Shown: positions 1 through 6,983 of the stretch, piece after piece
Layout: each line of letters begins with the position of its first letter
How positions within the stretch are numbered: the stretch's first letter is position 1
Origin: JANQRV01 sp964533785
Lineage (GTDB): Bacteria > Bacteroidota > Bacteroidia > Chitinophagales > Saprospiraceae
Direction of reading: 5' to 3'
Assembly (NCBI GenBank): GCA_964533785.1
Contig: CAZHNG010000182.1
Span: 1-13,603 of the forward strand
DNA length: 13,603 nucleotides
The notes under the pieces: generated by a model
Database searches by the model: none
What the model was told of the DNA's origin: nothing
The model's input: only the letters and a program-made list of their open reading frames with translations
Position numbers and translations under genes: made by a program

Positions 1-7
1 ATTGAAC

Positions 8-35
8 CCCGCCTACACCTAAGGATTTCGGCGGG
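8..35. repeat. REP-like GC-rich hairpin
   Basis: CCCGCC (8-13) and GGCGGG (30-35) form a perfect 6-bp stem around a 16-base loop that itself contains the near-palindrome CCTAAGG. From memory, similar GC-rich hairpin units are dispersed in intergenic DNA of many Bacteroidota, but that could not be checked here. Only one full copy is in the window. Confidence 0.4.
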
Positions 36-51
36 CAGGCATAGAGATATG

Positions 52-111
52 GAGAGCATAGAGTTTAAAAAGAAAAAATTTCAATTTTTTCTTTTTAGGC
101 TCCATGCTCTC
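52..111. repeat. Long imperfect inverted repeat, possible bidirectional terminator
   Basis: Arms 52-78 and 85-111 are complementary over 27 positions with three mismatches, two of which become G-T wobbles on the + strand. The outer part is GAGAGCAT/ATGCTCTC and the inner part is A-rich against T-rich, with a loop of only a few bases. It lies downstream of the CBS gene that ends at 228 on the - strand, so it could end that transcript or one from beyond the left edge. The T tract lies inside the stem rather than after it, so it is not a textbook intrinsic terminator. Confidence 0.45.
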
Positions 112-168
112 AAACGTTTGCCCATGCGGGCCCTACGTGGCTAACTCTGGTCAAGTAGGCAGGGATAC

Positions 169-201
169 CAGATGCCAGAACTTGGGTGATCCGGGCATCT
201 G
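169..201. repeat. Inverted repeat CAGATGCC/GGCATCTG
   Basis: CAGATGCC at 169-176 is perfectly complementary to GGCATCTG at 194-201, with a 17-base loop. It sits 27 nt past the stop of the - strand CBS gene. No T run follows on either strand, so I do not call it a terminator. Together with the two hairpins to its left it makes all of 1-227 a structured stretch with no coding frame that I can support. Confidence 0.4.
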
Positions 202-227
202 AGTTCTTTATTTACAGCGTAAAGCAT

Positions 228-677
228 TTATTCTTTCTGATAATCCTCCAGTCTAATTTGCTCCCCCTTTAGCAATTCGATGATATCGAAAGAAGTGACG
301 ATGCCTACTAATTCTTCATTGTCCACGACGGGAAGAGCGTGAAAGCGGTTGAGATTGAAAATATCGATCGCCGTACGGATGGTGTCAGTAGATTCGAGCT
401 TGCCCATTCCAGTCGTCATGAGTTCTTCCACTCTTTTATCCTCTAAATTTACTGCTTTGGCTATATCAGGAACGGTGGTCATTGCTTGAGCTTTTTCGAT
501 CAATTTCAAAAAATCACTCAGGCTCAAAATGCCCACTATTTTTTTATAAACGGTTACGGGCAGATGATGGATATCGTGCTCCTTAAACAATTCATAGGCA
601 TTCTGCAGAGAAGTCCCCTCAGTAACCGTTACCAAATTTGTTTTCATTATTGCTGAAACCGGTGTTAATAAATTCAT
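228..677 (-). CDS. Tandem CBS-domain protein (CBS pair), 149 aa
   Basis: This is a small soluble protein made almost entirely of two CBS domains, at about residues 6-62 and 82-138. Both carry the usual signature: HHLP then IVGILSLSDF in the first, and FHALPVVD then LVGIVTSFDI in the second. No catalytic or membrane domain is attached. CBS pairs (Bateman modules) commonly bind AMP, ADP, ATP or SAM and report energy state; the ligand and partner here are unknown. It is one of three similar stand-alone CBS pair proteins in the window. It is transcribed divergently from the USP gene at 820, with two CRP/FNR-type dyads in the shared 142-bp gap. The start is the ATG at 675-677, and a TATATTTG -7 box lies 41 nt upstream of it. 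The family assignment is sure; the role in stress or oxygen response is inferred from context. Confidence 0.93.
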   Translation of the reverse strand: MNLLTPVSAIMKTNLVTVTEGTSLQNAYELFKEHDIHHLPVTVYKKIVGILSLSDFLKLIEKAQAMTTVPDIAKAVNLEDKRVEELMTTGMGKLESTDTIRTAIDIFNLNRFHALPVVDNEELVGIVTSFDIIELLKGEQIRLEDYQKE

Positions 678-695
678 TTGCTTTATATTTATGAT

Positions 696-707
696 TGATT
701 ACAGTCA
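696..707. promoter_or_regulatory. CRP/FNR-type dyad TGATTACAGTCA
   Basis: TTGA-N6-TCAC with flanks aTTGATTACAGTCACa. It fits TGAY-N4-RTCA, as do six other intergenic sites here. It lies between the proposed -7 box of the - strand CBS gene (718-725) and that gene's ATG, so if the promoter call is right it sits just after the transcript start, where binding would repress rather than activate. Confidence 0.45.
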
Positions 708-717
708 CAAGTTGTCA

Positions 718-725
718 CAAATATA
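718..725 (-). promoter_or_regulatory. Bacteroidota -7 box TATATTTG for the CBS gene
   Basis: On the - strand this reads TATATTTG, an exact match to the Bacteroidota -7 consensus TAnnTTTG, 41 nt before the ATG at 677. No good -33 TTG is visible at the normal spacing. Confidence 0.45.
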
Positions 726-738
726 ATAGCCAGAATCG

Positions 739-750
739 TGACTTTTATCA
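739..750. promoter_or_regulatory. CRP/FNR-type dyad TGACTTTTATCA
   Basis: The extended site cGTGACTTTTATCACa (738-751 plus flanks) is a perfect GTGA-N6-TCAC palindrome, the core of the E. coli CRP consensus. It is centred at 744.5 in the divergent gap between the CBS gene and the USP operon, 59.5 nt from the last base of the USP -7 box (804). That is roughly the -65 position typical of class I activator sites. Confidence 0.65.
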
Positions 751-776
751 CATTCGTCAGGTGATTTCAAGCATAC

Positions 777-804
777 TTGGGACTTTTAACCATCTATACA
801 TTTG
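777..804 (+). promoter_or_regulatory. Bacteroidota promoter of the USP operon
   Basis: TTG at 777-779, 17 bases, then TACATTTG at 797-804, an exact fit to the Bacteroidota TTG / TAnnTTTG promoter. Transcription should start near 810, leaving only about 10 nt of leader before the ATG at 820. Confidence 0.65.
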
Positions 805-819
805 TAAAAAACTATTATC

Positions 820-1755
820 ATGCAATCAGATCAAGCGGATCAACTGACAGATTATATTCAACCTTTCGAGGTGAAAGTAGCAATAGCGGGGCTGGAGCTG
901 GAGGATACGGACGGGGTAGTGCTGGATTATCTCAACTTTCTTTTAGACGTTATCCCTATTCATAAGATGTATTTTCTCCATTTCATGGAACCACTGAAGT
1001 TGTTTGAGTCGCTTTATAATGAGGGATACCTGGAATTGATGCAACACGATGCGATGACAGCAGCCACCCGGGAGCAAATGCAAAAATCAGTGGATGAAGC
1101 GCTGCGAACTAAGGTCAAGGATGAATATATTGTTGATGCGAGAATGGGAAATCCGCTTTCTGAGTTACTGGCCAATGCAACTGAATTGGAGGCCGATCTA
1201 ACTATTATCGGGCAAAAAGCAGATCAACGCAATCACAGTATTTTAGCCAGGAAATTTGCCAGAAAAGTAAATTGCAATGCTTTATTGGTTCCTGAAAACT
1301 CTAAAATGCAGTTAAAACGCATCCTGGTCCCCGTTGATTATTCGCCGAACTCCATAAAAGCCATACAAACGGCGATCTCCATTAACCTGCAGCTCCCGGA
1401 ACCAGTGCCGATCACCTGCCTCAGTGTATTTGAAGTACCACCCGTAAATTGGTACCGCATACAACGGACGCAGGAGCAGATGAAAGAAATGATGGAAGAA
1501 GATCGTAGAGCCGCTTTTGATGCCTTGGCTAAAAAATATTTCCCCATTCAAAGTGGAAATGTACAACTGGAAATGATCGAAAAATTAAGGCCGGGAATTG
1601 GAAAATATATTATGGACTACGCTACGGAAAATCAATACGATCTGATCGTGATGGGGGCAAAAGGCCATTCCACCCTCGATGCCGTCTTGATGGGTAGCGT
1701 TACCGAAAAAGTCGCCAGTTTAACGGAAAGTATTCCCGTGCTGATCGTAAGATAA
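820..1755 (+). CDS. Tandem universal stress protein (two Usp domains), 311 aa
   Basis: Two UspA-like alpha/beta domains, at about residues 15-155 and 165-311. The second carries the intact ATP-binding loop G-2X-G-9X-G-S (Gly279, Gly282, Gly292-Ser293) and begins with RILVPVDYSP, the usual strand 1 with its nucleotide-contacting Asp. The first domain lacks the glycine loop (GQKADQ replaces G-x-x-G), so probably only the C-terminal half binds nucleotide; this is the reverse of the other three USPs here. No signal peptide or membrane segment is seen, so it is cytoplasmic. USPs bind ATP or other ligands and support survival in stress and anaerobiosis; the specific target is unknown. It is first in a + strand group with the genes at 1838, 2281 and 3122, driven by the promoter at 777-804 with the dyad at 739-750. 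Confidence 0.93.
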   Translation: MQSDQADQLTDYIQPFEVKVAIAGLELEDTDGVVLDYLNFLLDVIPIHKMYFLHFMEPLKLFESLYNEGYLELMQHDAMTAATREQMQKSVDEALRTKVKDEYIVDARMGNPLSELLANATELEADLTIIGQKADQRNHSILARKFARKVNCNALLVPENSKMQLKRILVPVDYSPNSIKAIQTAISINLQLPEPVPITCLSVFEVPPVNWYRIQRTQEQMKEMMEEDRRAAFDALAKKYFPIQSGNVQLEMIEKLRPGIGKYIMDYATENQYDLIVMGAKGHSTLDAVLMGSVTEKVASLTESIPVLIVR

Positions 1756-1837
1756 AGAATCTATGGAAGCGAGGAAGACGCCAGGTTACCTCTGACATCT
1801 CATCAACAAGTTGTTTACGTTTAAAAATTATTAACTT

Positions 1838-2227
1838 ATGGTAGTACAAGACAATCTAAAAATAAAGGAGATCCAAGCGGAGTTCAATAAGAAATTTCCT
1901 TACTTGAAAATTGAGTTTTACGCGAAACCGCACGAAGTAGGAAAGCCTTCGCCGGCGCAACTACAGGTGGATCCTGAAAAAACGATAGCAGAGCTCAGGA
2001 CCGTTCATACGGAAGGAGATCTCAGCATCCATGCTAATCAAAAGATAAGTACCTTAGAACAGGCCTTTGCGGATCAATACGGTTTATACGTGCAGGTCTT
2101 CCGCAAATCAGCTAACCTTTGGTTGCAAACCAGTAAAACGGATCACTGGACCCTGGGAGAAGCAAATGGCAAGGGGGAAAGATCAGTAAAACTTACTGAT
2201 GATTTGATTTATAATGAAAATGACTAA
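1838..2227 (+). CDS. Uncharacterised 129-aa protein in the USP operon
   Basis: I do not recognise a named family. It is a soluble, charged, single-domain protein with no signal peptide, membrane segment or cysteine. Visible features are a helix-like start (KIKEIQAEFNKKFPYLKIEF), a middle part with a polar linker, and a C-terminal part with LYVQVFRKSANLWLQT followed by TDHWTLGEAN. From memory, short proteins with this layout, especially the TD-x-WTL stretch, recur in Bacteroidota as conserved hypotheticals; I could not check this. It lies 82 nt after one USP gene and 53 nt before the next, on the same strand, so it is probably co-transcribed and may act with the USPs. TACGTTTA at 1816-1823, one base off a -7 box, could give extra internal transcription. 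The start is the ATG at 1838. Confidence 0.8.
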   Translation: MVVQDNLKIKEIQAEFNKKFPYLKIEFYAKPHEVGKPSPAQLQVDPEKTIAELRTVHTEGDLSIHANQKISTLEQAFADQYGLYVQVFRKSANLWLQTSKTDHWTLGEANGKGERSVKLTDDLIYNEND

Positions 2228-2280
2228 TCTTAGGATTTACCGCGATAAATGCTGTAAACCCCAAAGCGAGATCTATTGAT

Positions 2281-3111
2281 ATGAAAGCTATTTTGGTTCC
2301 TACTGATTTCTCTGATTGTGCCGTTGCTGCCGAAGATGCGGCTATGCAGGTCGCAAAAATTTTCGGCGGTGAAGTACATTTATACCACAATTATAAAACT
2401 GCAAAAAAAGAAAGTCTGACCGAGGAAGAAAGAAAAGTGATCAGTGAAGGGATTCTCCAAAAACTTACTGAAGAGGCTAAGGCTCTGGAAGGGTCGTACC
2501 CAGAGGTACCCGTAAAGATTCATTATTCTTTCGGAAAATTAGTTGAAGGAATCGAAAAGCAAATAGAAACGTTAGCAATAGACTTTTTAGTAATTGGATC
2601 GCACGGTGCAAGTGGAAAGACCGAGTATTTTATAGGGAGTAACGCCCAAAAAATCGTTCGAATGATCCACTTGCCCGTTCTTGTAGTGAAAGAAAAGATC
2701 GAGGAGCTGAAATTTAAGAAAGTGGTTTTTGCTTCCAATTTCAATACTTCAGAAAAAGAACCGTTCAGGCAATTCCTGAAGTTCATCGAGCCTTTTAGTC
2801 CCCAAATCTACCTGGTAAACGTTGATAAGCCGAGCATTTTCGATACCCCGTATATCGTACAAAGAGATGCCATGGAAGACTTTCGGGAAATTGCTGCACC
2901 GCTTGTATGTGAAATAAAAATGTTAAGACATTTATCCGTAGATGCCGGGATCAGGTATTTTTCAGATGAAATCAACGCGGATCTGTTGGTGATTTCTAAT
3001 CACAATCGGCATCCGATCAAGAGAATTATGGCCGGAAGTAATGTCGAAGCACTGGTTAATCACGCAGAAATTCCGGTTTTGACAATTGATTTTCCAGCAT
3101 CAAAAGCATAA
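2281..3111 (+). CDS. Tandem universal stress protein, 276 aa
   Basis: Two Usp domains, about residues 1-140 and 145-272. The N-terminal one has the start KAILVPTDFSD and a complete ATP loop (Gly106, Gly109, Gly119-Ser120 in IGSHGAS...FIGSN). In the C-terminal domain the first two glycines of the loop are Ser and Asn (ISNHNRH), while the final GSN is kept, so nucleotide binding there is doubtful. It is cytoplasmic by sequence. The gene is the third in the + strand USP group, 53 nt after the 129-aa protein and 10 nt before the next USP gene, which argues for co-transcription with the latter. The ATG at 2281 fits the usual USP N-terminus directly at strand 1. The physiological ligand and partner cannot be read from sequence. 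Confidence 0.93.
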   Translation: MKAILVPTDFSDCAVAAEDAAMQVAKIFGGEVHLYHNYKTAKKESLTEEERKVISEGILQKLTEEAKALEGSYPEVPVKIHYSFGKLVEGIEKQIETLAIDFLVIGSHGASGKTEYFIGSNAQKIVRMIHLPVLVVKEKIEELKFKKVVFASNFNTSEKEPFRQFLKFIEPFSPQIYLVNVDKPSIFDTPYIVQRDAMEDFREIAAPLVCEIKMLRHLSVDAGIRYFSDEINADLLVISNHNRHPIKRIMAGSNVEALVNHAEIPVLTIDFPASKA

Positions 3112-3121
3112 ACATTAATCC

Positions 3122-3931
3122 ATGAAAATACTTTTTCCGACAGATTTTTCGCCGGCAGCTGAGAATGCGCTTCGTTACACTGTAAAATTTGCTGAAGAAG
3201 CAACCGCAAAATTAGACCTGATGAATGTCTATCATTTGCCGTTTACAGAAGCCAGCAGCGTTCCCTACGACCAGATCAATGAGATGCTGGACAAAAAAAG
3301 AGATGGGGTACAAACCAAACTGGATCAACTGGTAGAAAAGCTTGGCATCGGAGAAATAGTGGATAACACCATACCCATCTATGGCATTTTCCTCGAACAT
3401 GAGATCGTGGATCTGGCTGAAGAAGGGAATTACGACTTGGTCATGATGGGCACCAAGGGAGAACACGCCAGGTTTGAAAAATTACTCGGGAGCGTAACTA
3501 CCCGTACCATGATGAATGCTACTTGCCCAATTTTAGCCGTTCCGGAAGATGCTGTTTACCGGGATGTTAAGCAGATCGCTTACGCAACGGATTTTGCTCC
3601 AACCGACAAACACGCCGTTGATCAATTGACCCAATTTGCTAAAACGCTGGAGGCCAATCTGCATTTTGTTCATATTGAAAAACGTAAAGATGTATTAGGA
3701 GGGGATAGCGAAATCAATATTGATCAATATCCTCAACCTTTTACCGATTTCACCTTGCTCAAAAGTGAATCCGTGATGACCGGCCTGGATCAATTTATTC
3801 AGGAGAAGCAGATCGATATCCTTTCCTTGTTCATTCCCAGAAGACGATTGTGGGAAAGACTGTTTCATAGCTCTTTTACACAGAAAATGACCTTTCACAC
3901 CAAAATTCCCTTGCTCGTATTCCGGGAGTAA
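3122..3931 (+). CDS. Tandem universal stress protein, 269 aa
   Basis: The N-terminal Usp domain (about 1-145) starts KILFPTDFSP and holds an intact ATP loop with Gly110, Gly113, Gly123-Ser124 (MGTKGEH...LLGSVTT). The C-terminal domain (about 148-269) begins IAYATDFAPTD but its loop is replaced by an arginine-rich stretch (IPRRRLWERLFHSS), so the second half is probably non-binding and structural or regulatory. The same pattern, a basic patch then aromatic residues and S-x-T, occurs in the USP at 12017-12877, suggesting these two are close paralogues. It is the last gene of the + strand USP group; no clear hairpin terminator was seen in the 119-bp gap before the next gene. Start at the ATG at 3122. 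Confidence 0.93.
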   Translation: MKILFPTDFSPAAENALRYTVKFAEEATAKLDLMNVYHLPFTEASSVPYDQINEMLDKKRDGVQTKLDQLVEKLGIGEIVDNTIPIYGIFLEHEIVDLAEEGNYDLVMMGTKGEHARFEKLLGSVTTRTMMNATCPILAVPEDAVYRDVKQIAYATDFAPTDKHAVDQLTQFAKTLEANLHFVHIEKRKDVLGGDSEINIDQYPQPFTDFTLLKSESVMTGLDQFIQEKQIDILSLFIPRRRLWERLFHSSFTQKMTFHTKIPLLVFRE

Positions 3932-3987
3932 AATCCTGAACAGCAAATTTGACCAGACTTTCGGGACGGGAGTGAATGAACAAGTTT

Positions 3988-4019
3988 TTGGGTTCGTAAT
4001 TAGTAGCTTATTTTATTTG
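3988..4019 (+). promoter_or_regulatory. Possible promoter of the exbB-exbD-tonB operon
   Basis: TTG at 3988-3990 and TTTATTTG at 4012-4019, one base off TAnnTTTG, with 21 bases between them. The start codon is 32 nt downstream. No TGAY-N4-RTCA dyad is seen in the 119-bp gap, unlike the USP and CBS promoter regions. Confidence 0.35.
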
Positions 4020-4050
4020 AAACTAAAAGTAAAAAACCAATTTCAAACTC

Positions 4051-4866
4051 ATGTCAAACTTCGGAAAGTTAGGTGAAGCTCTTCAATCCAGCTTTACTGT
4101 CATTGTGATTATTGCCTCTTTCATAGTGGCCTACTTTATTTTTTATAATTTTCTGGGAGACCCCAATAATTTCGTAGGACAAAACCCGGCCAATGAACCC
4201 CTGAAGGATAATTACCTCGGCGTTATTTACAAGGGTGGTCCAATCGTAATACTACTGATCAGTTTCCAAATTATCCTGCTCACCTTTATTGTCGAACGGT
4301 TTATTAGTATTGGCATGGCAATGGGGCAAACGCGAAATGACCGCTTTGTCAAAGACATCAAAAGGCTGGTAGCGGAGAAAAACTACGATGAGCTACTCGA
4401 TAAATGCGATCAGCAAAAGGGGGCATTGGCGAATGTGATTAGAAACGGAATTGACACCTACCAATTAGTGGTCAGAGAACCAACCCTAAGAAAAGACCAG
4501 AAACTCGCCGCTATTGAAAGAGATTTTGAAGAGGCCACTCAACTGGAAATTCCTCAATTAAACCGGAATATGATCATTATTGCTACCCTCGCTTCTATTT
4601 CTACTTTAATAGGGCTGTTGGGCACGGTTACCGGTATGATCAGAGCATTTTCAGCATTAGCAAGGGTAGGAGCCCCCGACGCTGTGGGGCTGGCGGGCGG
4701 TATCTCTCAGGCTTTGGTTACCACCGCCCTAGGTATCAGTACCGCTGCTGTTGCTATCGTTTTTTACAATTATTTCTCCAACCGGATTGAAAAAATAACC
4801 TACGCCATTGACGAAGCCGTCTTTAGCATTATGAACAATTTCAAAAGGATGATCATTGGTTCGTGA
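4051..4866 (+). CDS. exbB: ExbB/TolQ/MotA-family proton channel protein, 271 aa
   Basis: Inner-membrane subunit of the proton-motive-force motor that energises TonB (or a Tol-like system). Membrane segments are seen at about 15-35, 64-82, 174-196 and 213-239. The last two carry the family signature: GLLGTVTGMI (188-197) and LAGGISQALVTTALGIS (214-230), which line the channel with ExbD. An Glu-Arg pair follows segment two (82-83), as is common in the family. The extra N-terminal membrane helix before the canonical three is usual in Bacteroidota homologues. It is first in a four-gene operon with two exbD genes and tonB, 15 nt before the first exbD, which favours ExbB over TolQ. The start is the ATG at 4051. 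Confidence 0.92.
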   Translation: MSNFGKLGEALQSSFTVIVIIASFIVAYFIFYNFLGDPNNFVGQNPANEPLKDNYLGVIYKGGPIVILLISFQIILLTFIVERFISIGMAMGQTRNDRFVKDIKRLVAEKNYDELLDKCDQQKGALANVIRNGIDTYQLVVREPTLRKDQKLAAIERDFEEATQLEIPQLNRNMIIIATLASISTLIGLLGTVTGMIRAFSALARVGAPDAVGLAGGISQALVTTALGISTAAVAIVFYNYFSNRIEKITYAIDEAVFSIMNNFKRMIIGS

Positions 4867-4881
4867 TTAAAAACCAAAAAA

Positions 4882-5478
4882 ATGCCAAAAGCTTCAACTC
4901 CTAAAAAGACACCCAAACTGGATATGAACCCAATGGTGGATATGGCCTTTCTTTTGGTTAGTTTTTTTATGCTGACCACTACTTTCAAAACGGCAGAACC
5001 TGTTTTAATCAACAGACCGGAGGCTCGAAGTGAAATGAAAGTGCCGGAAACCAACGTGGTAAAGATCACCATCGGCAATGAAGGAGAAGTTTTCTTTTCG
5101 GTTGACGGTAAATTTGCCCGAAAAAAATTATTGGATCTCATCGGACAACGGTACGAAGTTTCTTTCACGCCCACAGAAGCTGAGAATTTTGCCTTGACTA
5201 CCAGCTTCGGTCTATCCGTTGAAGAATTAAAGACCTTTTTACAACTACCCCCTAACGAGCGGCAAACTTATCCGCAGGAGGGTATCCCCTGTGATTCCTT
5301 ACGAAATGAACTATTGGACTGGATCGTCTACGCCCGGATGGCCAATCCCAGAGTCCGGTTTGCCATCAATGCGGACAAAGATACTGCCTATCAAGATGTT
5401 AACAATGTAATAAAAGCCTTGCTTAAACTGAAGATCTATCGTTTTAACCTGGTTACCGAACTCGAAAAAGAAATTTGA
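4882..5478 (+). CDS. exbD: ExbD/TolR-family protein, 198 aa (first of two)
   Basis: Biopolymer-transport partner of the ExbB channel. It has a short cytoplasmic tail, one membrane helix at about 18-40 (MVDMAFLLVSFFML) and a periplasmic domain. Asp20 in the helix start corresponds to the proton-carrying Asp25 of E. coli ExbD and is present. At 198 residues it is longer than the roughly 140-residue enterobacterial ExbD; the extra length lies in the periplasmic part, including a polar insertion around residues 90-140 that holds the only cysteine. Its stop TGA overlaps the ATG of the next gene by one base (TGATG at 5476-5480), indicating translational coupling. ATG start at 4882. Confidence 0.92.
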   Translation: MPKASTPKKTPKLDMNPMVDMAFLLVSFFMLTTTFKTAEPVLINRPEARSEMKVPETNVVKITIGNEGEVFFSVDGKFARKKLLDLIGQRYEVSFTPTEAENFALTTSFGLSVEELKTFLQLPPNERQTYPQEGIPCDSLRNELLDWIVYARMANPRVRFAINADKDTAYQDVNNVIKALLKLKIYRFNLVTELEKEI

Positions 5479-5996
5479 TGGAAAACGAACAGCAAGAGGA
5501 ACTCGAATGGCCCCAACCTAAAAAAGCAAGAAATGCCCGTAAGGGTAGTAAAGACATTGAAGTAGATATGAACCCTATGGTCGATCTGGCTTTTTTGCTG
5601 CTCACTTTTTTTATGCTGGCTACGACCTTTAGCAAACCCCAAATTATGGAACTCATTATGCCCGTAACCCCCGACCAAGAAGAGGAAGTGCAGGAACAAG
5701 CGGTAAAGGAATCACAGGCACTAACCATCATTTTGGGACTGGAAGATAAAATATACTGGTACCAGGGCATTACGGAACTGGTGGTTAATGAAACAAGTTA
5801 TACCCCATCTGGTATCAGGCGATTGCTCCTGGAAAAAAAGGAAAATGTCCGTGATCTGGTCTTGCTGATCAAACCCATGGCTGATTCCCGGTACGAAAAT
5901 TTGATCGACCTGTTGGATGAGATCAATTCAATCGGTATTGAACGGTACGCCCTTTCTGAGATTACTGATGCGGACCTCGCACTCATTTCGAATTAA
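5478..5996 (+). CDS. exbD: ExbD/TolR-family protein, 172 aa (second of two)
   Basis: Second ExbD paralogue in the operon. The cytoplasmic tail is about 30 residues and highly charged, followed by one membrane helix at about 34-56 (MVDLAFLLLTFFMLATTF) that contains the conserved Asp at residue 36, then a periplasmic domain. It shares DMNPMVD-x-AFLL with the first ExbD but differs in the rest, so the two may form a mixed dimer inside the ExbB pentamer; that is inference. I start it at the ATG at 5478, which overlaps the previous stop by one base; a TTG directly before it would add one residue. The tonB gene follows after 14 nt. Confidence 0.92.
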   Translation: MENEQQEELEWPQPKKARNARKGSKDIEVDMNPMVDLAFLLLTFFMLATTFSKPQIMELIMPVTPDQEEEVQEQAVKESQALTIILGLEDKIYWYQGITELVVNETSYTPSGIRRLLLEKKENVRDLVLLIKPMADSRYENLIDLLDEINSIGIERYALSEITDADLALISN

Positions 5997-6010
5997 GAAA
6001 ACCCGGTATT

Positions 6011-6937
6011 TTGGAAACAAAGGAATTAAAAAATGGTAACCCGCCTTACGTTGACCTGATATTCGAGGGCCGGAATAAAAAATACGGTGCGTATCAATTA
6101 CGCAAAAAAAGCGTTCTGTTTCAAGCCATTGGGTTTGTAGTGAGTTCGGCACTGATTCTATTGGTTTTTGGGACGGTTTGGAGAAGGAACGTTCGGGAAG
6201 CTTCAACGCAGGCAGGAACGATAAAGGTCAAACATGAAAAAGTAGTCAGTTATTCTCAATTGTCAGCGCCTCCTCCGATCGAAGCCATCGCTACGCCGCC
6301 ACCGGAAAAAAAGACGCCCAAGATCGTCAAACAAAAGGTAGTGGCCACCAAAAAGTTCCTGCCACCGGTCGTTAAACCCGACGAAGAAGTGCAGGATGAA
6401 GAGATCGTCCCAACGCAGGAAGAGTTGAAACACGTGAATCCCGGTATCGAAACAAAAGAAGGGGATAGCCTCGGTAATGTGGACTTTTCGGCCTACGACG
6501 AAGCCGTTATCGAGTTGGATATCGATCCCAACGCACCCGAAGTTACAGTCGAGCCAGAGCCCGTAGAAGAACCGGTAGCGCCGCCTCCGCCACCCCCTCC
6601 TCCAGTAGAGAATACGGTTTACGATTTTGTGGAGAAACCTCCTCAGTACCCCGGAGGTCAAAAGGAGTTATTAAACTACTTATACAAGAACCTAACGTAC
6701 CCGGAAATTGCCCGGGAGAACGGGATCGAAGGTACGGTAGTGCTAAAATTGATCATAGAACCCGACGGAAGCATTTCGGAAGTGGAAGTCCTCCGGAAAA
6801 TTGGGGGCGGCTGCGAAGAAGAAGCCATTCGCGTAGTTAAGCAGATGCCTAAATGGGAACCCGGTATGCAAAATGAAAGAAAAGTAAGGGTAAGCGTTGC
6901 TTTGCCCATTAAGTTTGAACTGGTCAATAACGATTGA
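6011..6937 (+). CDS. tonB: TonB-family energy transducer, 308 aa
   Basis: Periplasm-spanning protein that couples the ExbB-ExbD motor to outer-membrane TonB-dependent transporters. In order: a cytoplasmic head with the Bacteroidota pattern LIFEGRNKKYGAYQLRKK (16-33), one membrane helix at about 35-57, a Pro/Glu/Lys-rich periplasmic linker with PPP runs near 85-105 and an eight-proline run near 190, and a C-terminal TonB domain at about 213-306 (YPGG, then YPEIARENGIEGTVVLKLII, then VLRKIGGGCEEEAIRVVKQMPKW). The start is the TTG at 6011: no ATG or GTG lies in frame between the previous stop and the conserved head, so a rare start codon is forced. It is last in the operon; no strong terminator was seen in the 46 bp before the convergent CBS gene. 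Confidence 0.93.
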   Translation: METKELKNGNPPYVDLIFEGRNKKYGAYQLRKKSVLFQAIGFVVSSALILLVFGTVWRRNVREASTQAGTIKVKHEKVVSYSQLSAPPPIEAIATPPPEKKTPKIVKQKVVATKKFLPPVVKPDEEVQDEEIVPTQEELKHVNPGIETKEGDSLGNVDFSAYDEAVIELDIDPNAPEVTVEPEPVEEPVAPPPPPPPPVENTVYDFVEKPPQYPGGQKELLNYLYKNLTYPEIARENGIEGTVVLKLIIEPDGSISEVEVLRKIGGGCEEEAIRVVKQMPKWEPGMQNERKVRVSVALPIKFELVNND

Positions 6938-6983
6938 TGAGAGATACAAGTCTTAACAAAACAGCTCCAGGTACAGAGCGCAT

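Noticed and set aside
169..201. The CAGATGCC/GGCATCTG hairpin as an intrinsic terminator
   Set aside because: No T run follows the stem on either strand.
228..677. CBS proteins as fragments of IMP dehydrogenase, MgtE or a chloride channel
   Set aside because: All three are full-length stand-alone CBS pairs of 143-150 residues with clean ends and no trace of a catalytic or membrane domain nearby.
777..965. Open frame overlapping the first USP gene on the + strand
   Set aside because: It runs out of frame through a clear USP gene, is Ser/Gly/Arg-rich and resembles no protein.
1793..1805. TGACATCTCATCA upstream of the 129-aa gene as another operator
   Set aside because: The half-sites are 7 bases apart rather than 6, so the dyad spacing does not fit the other sites.
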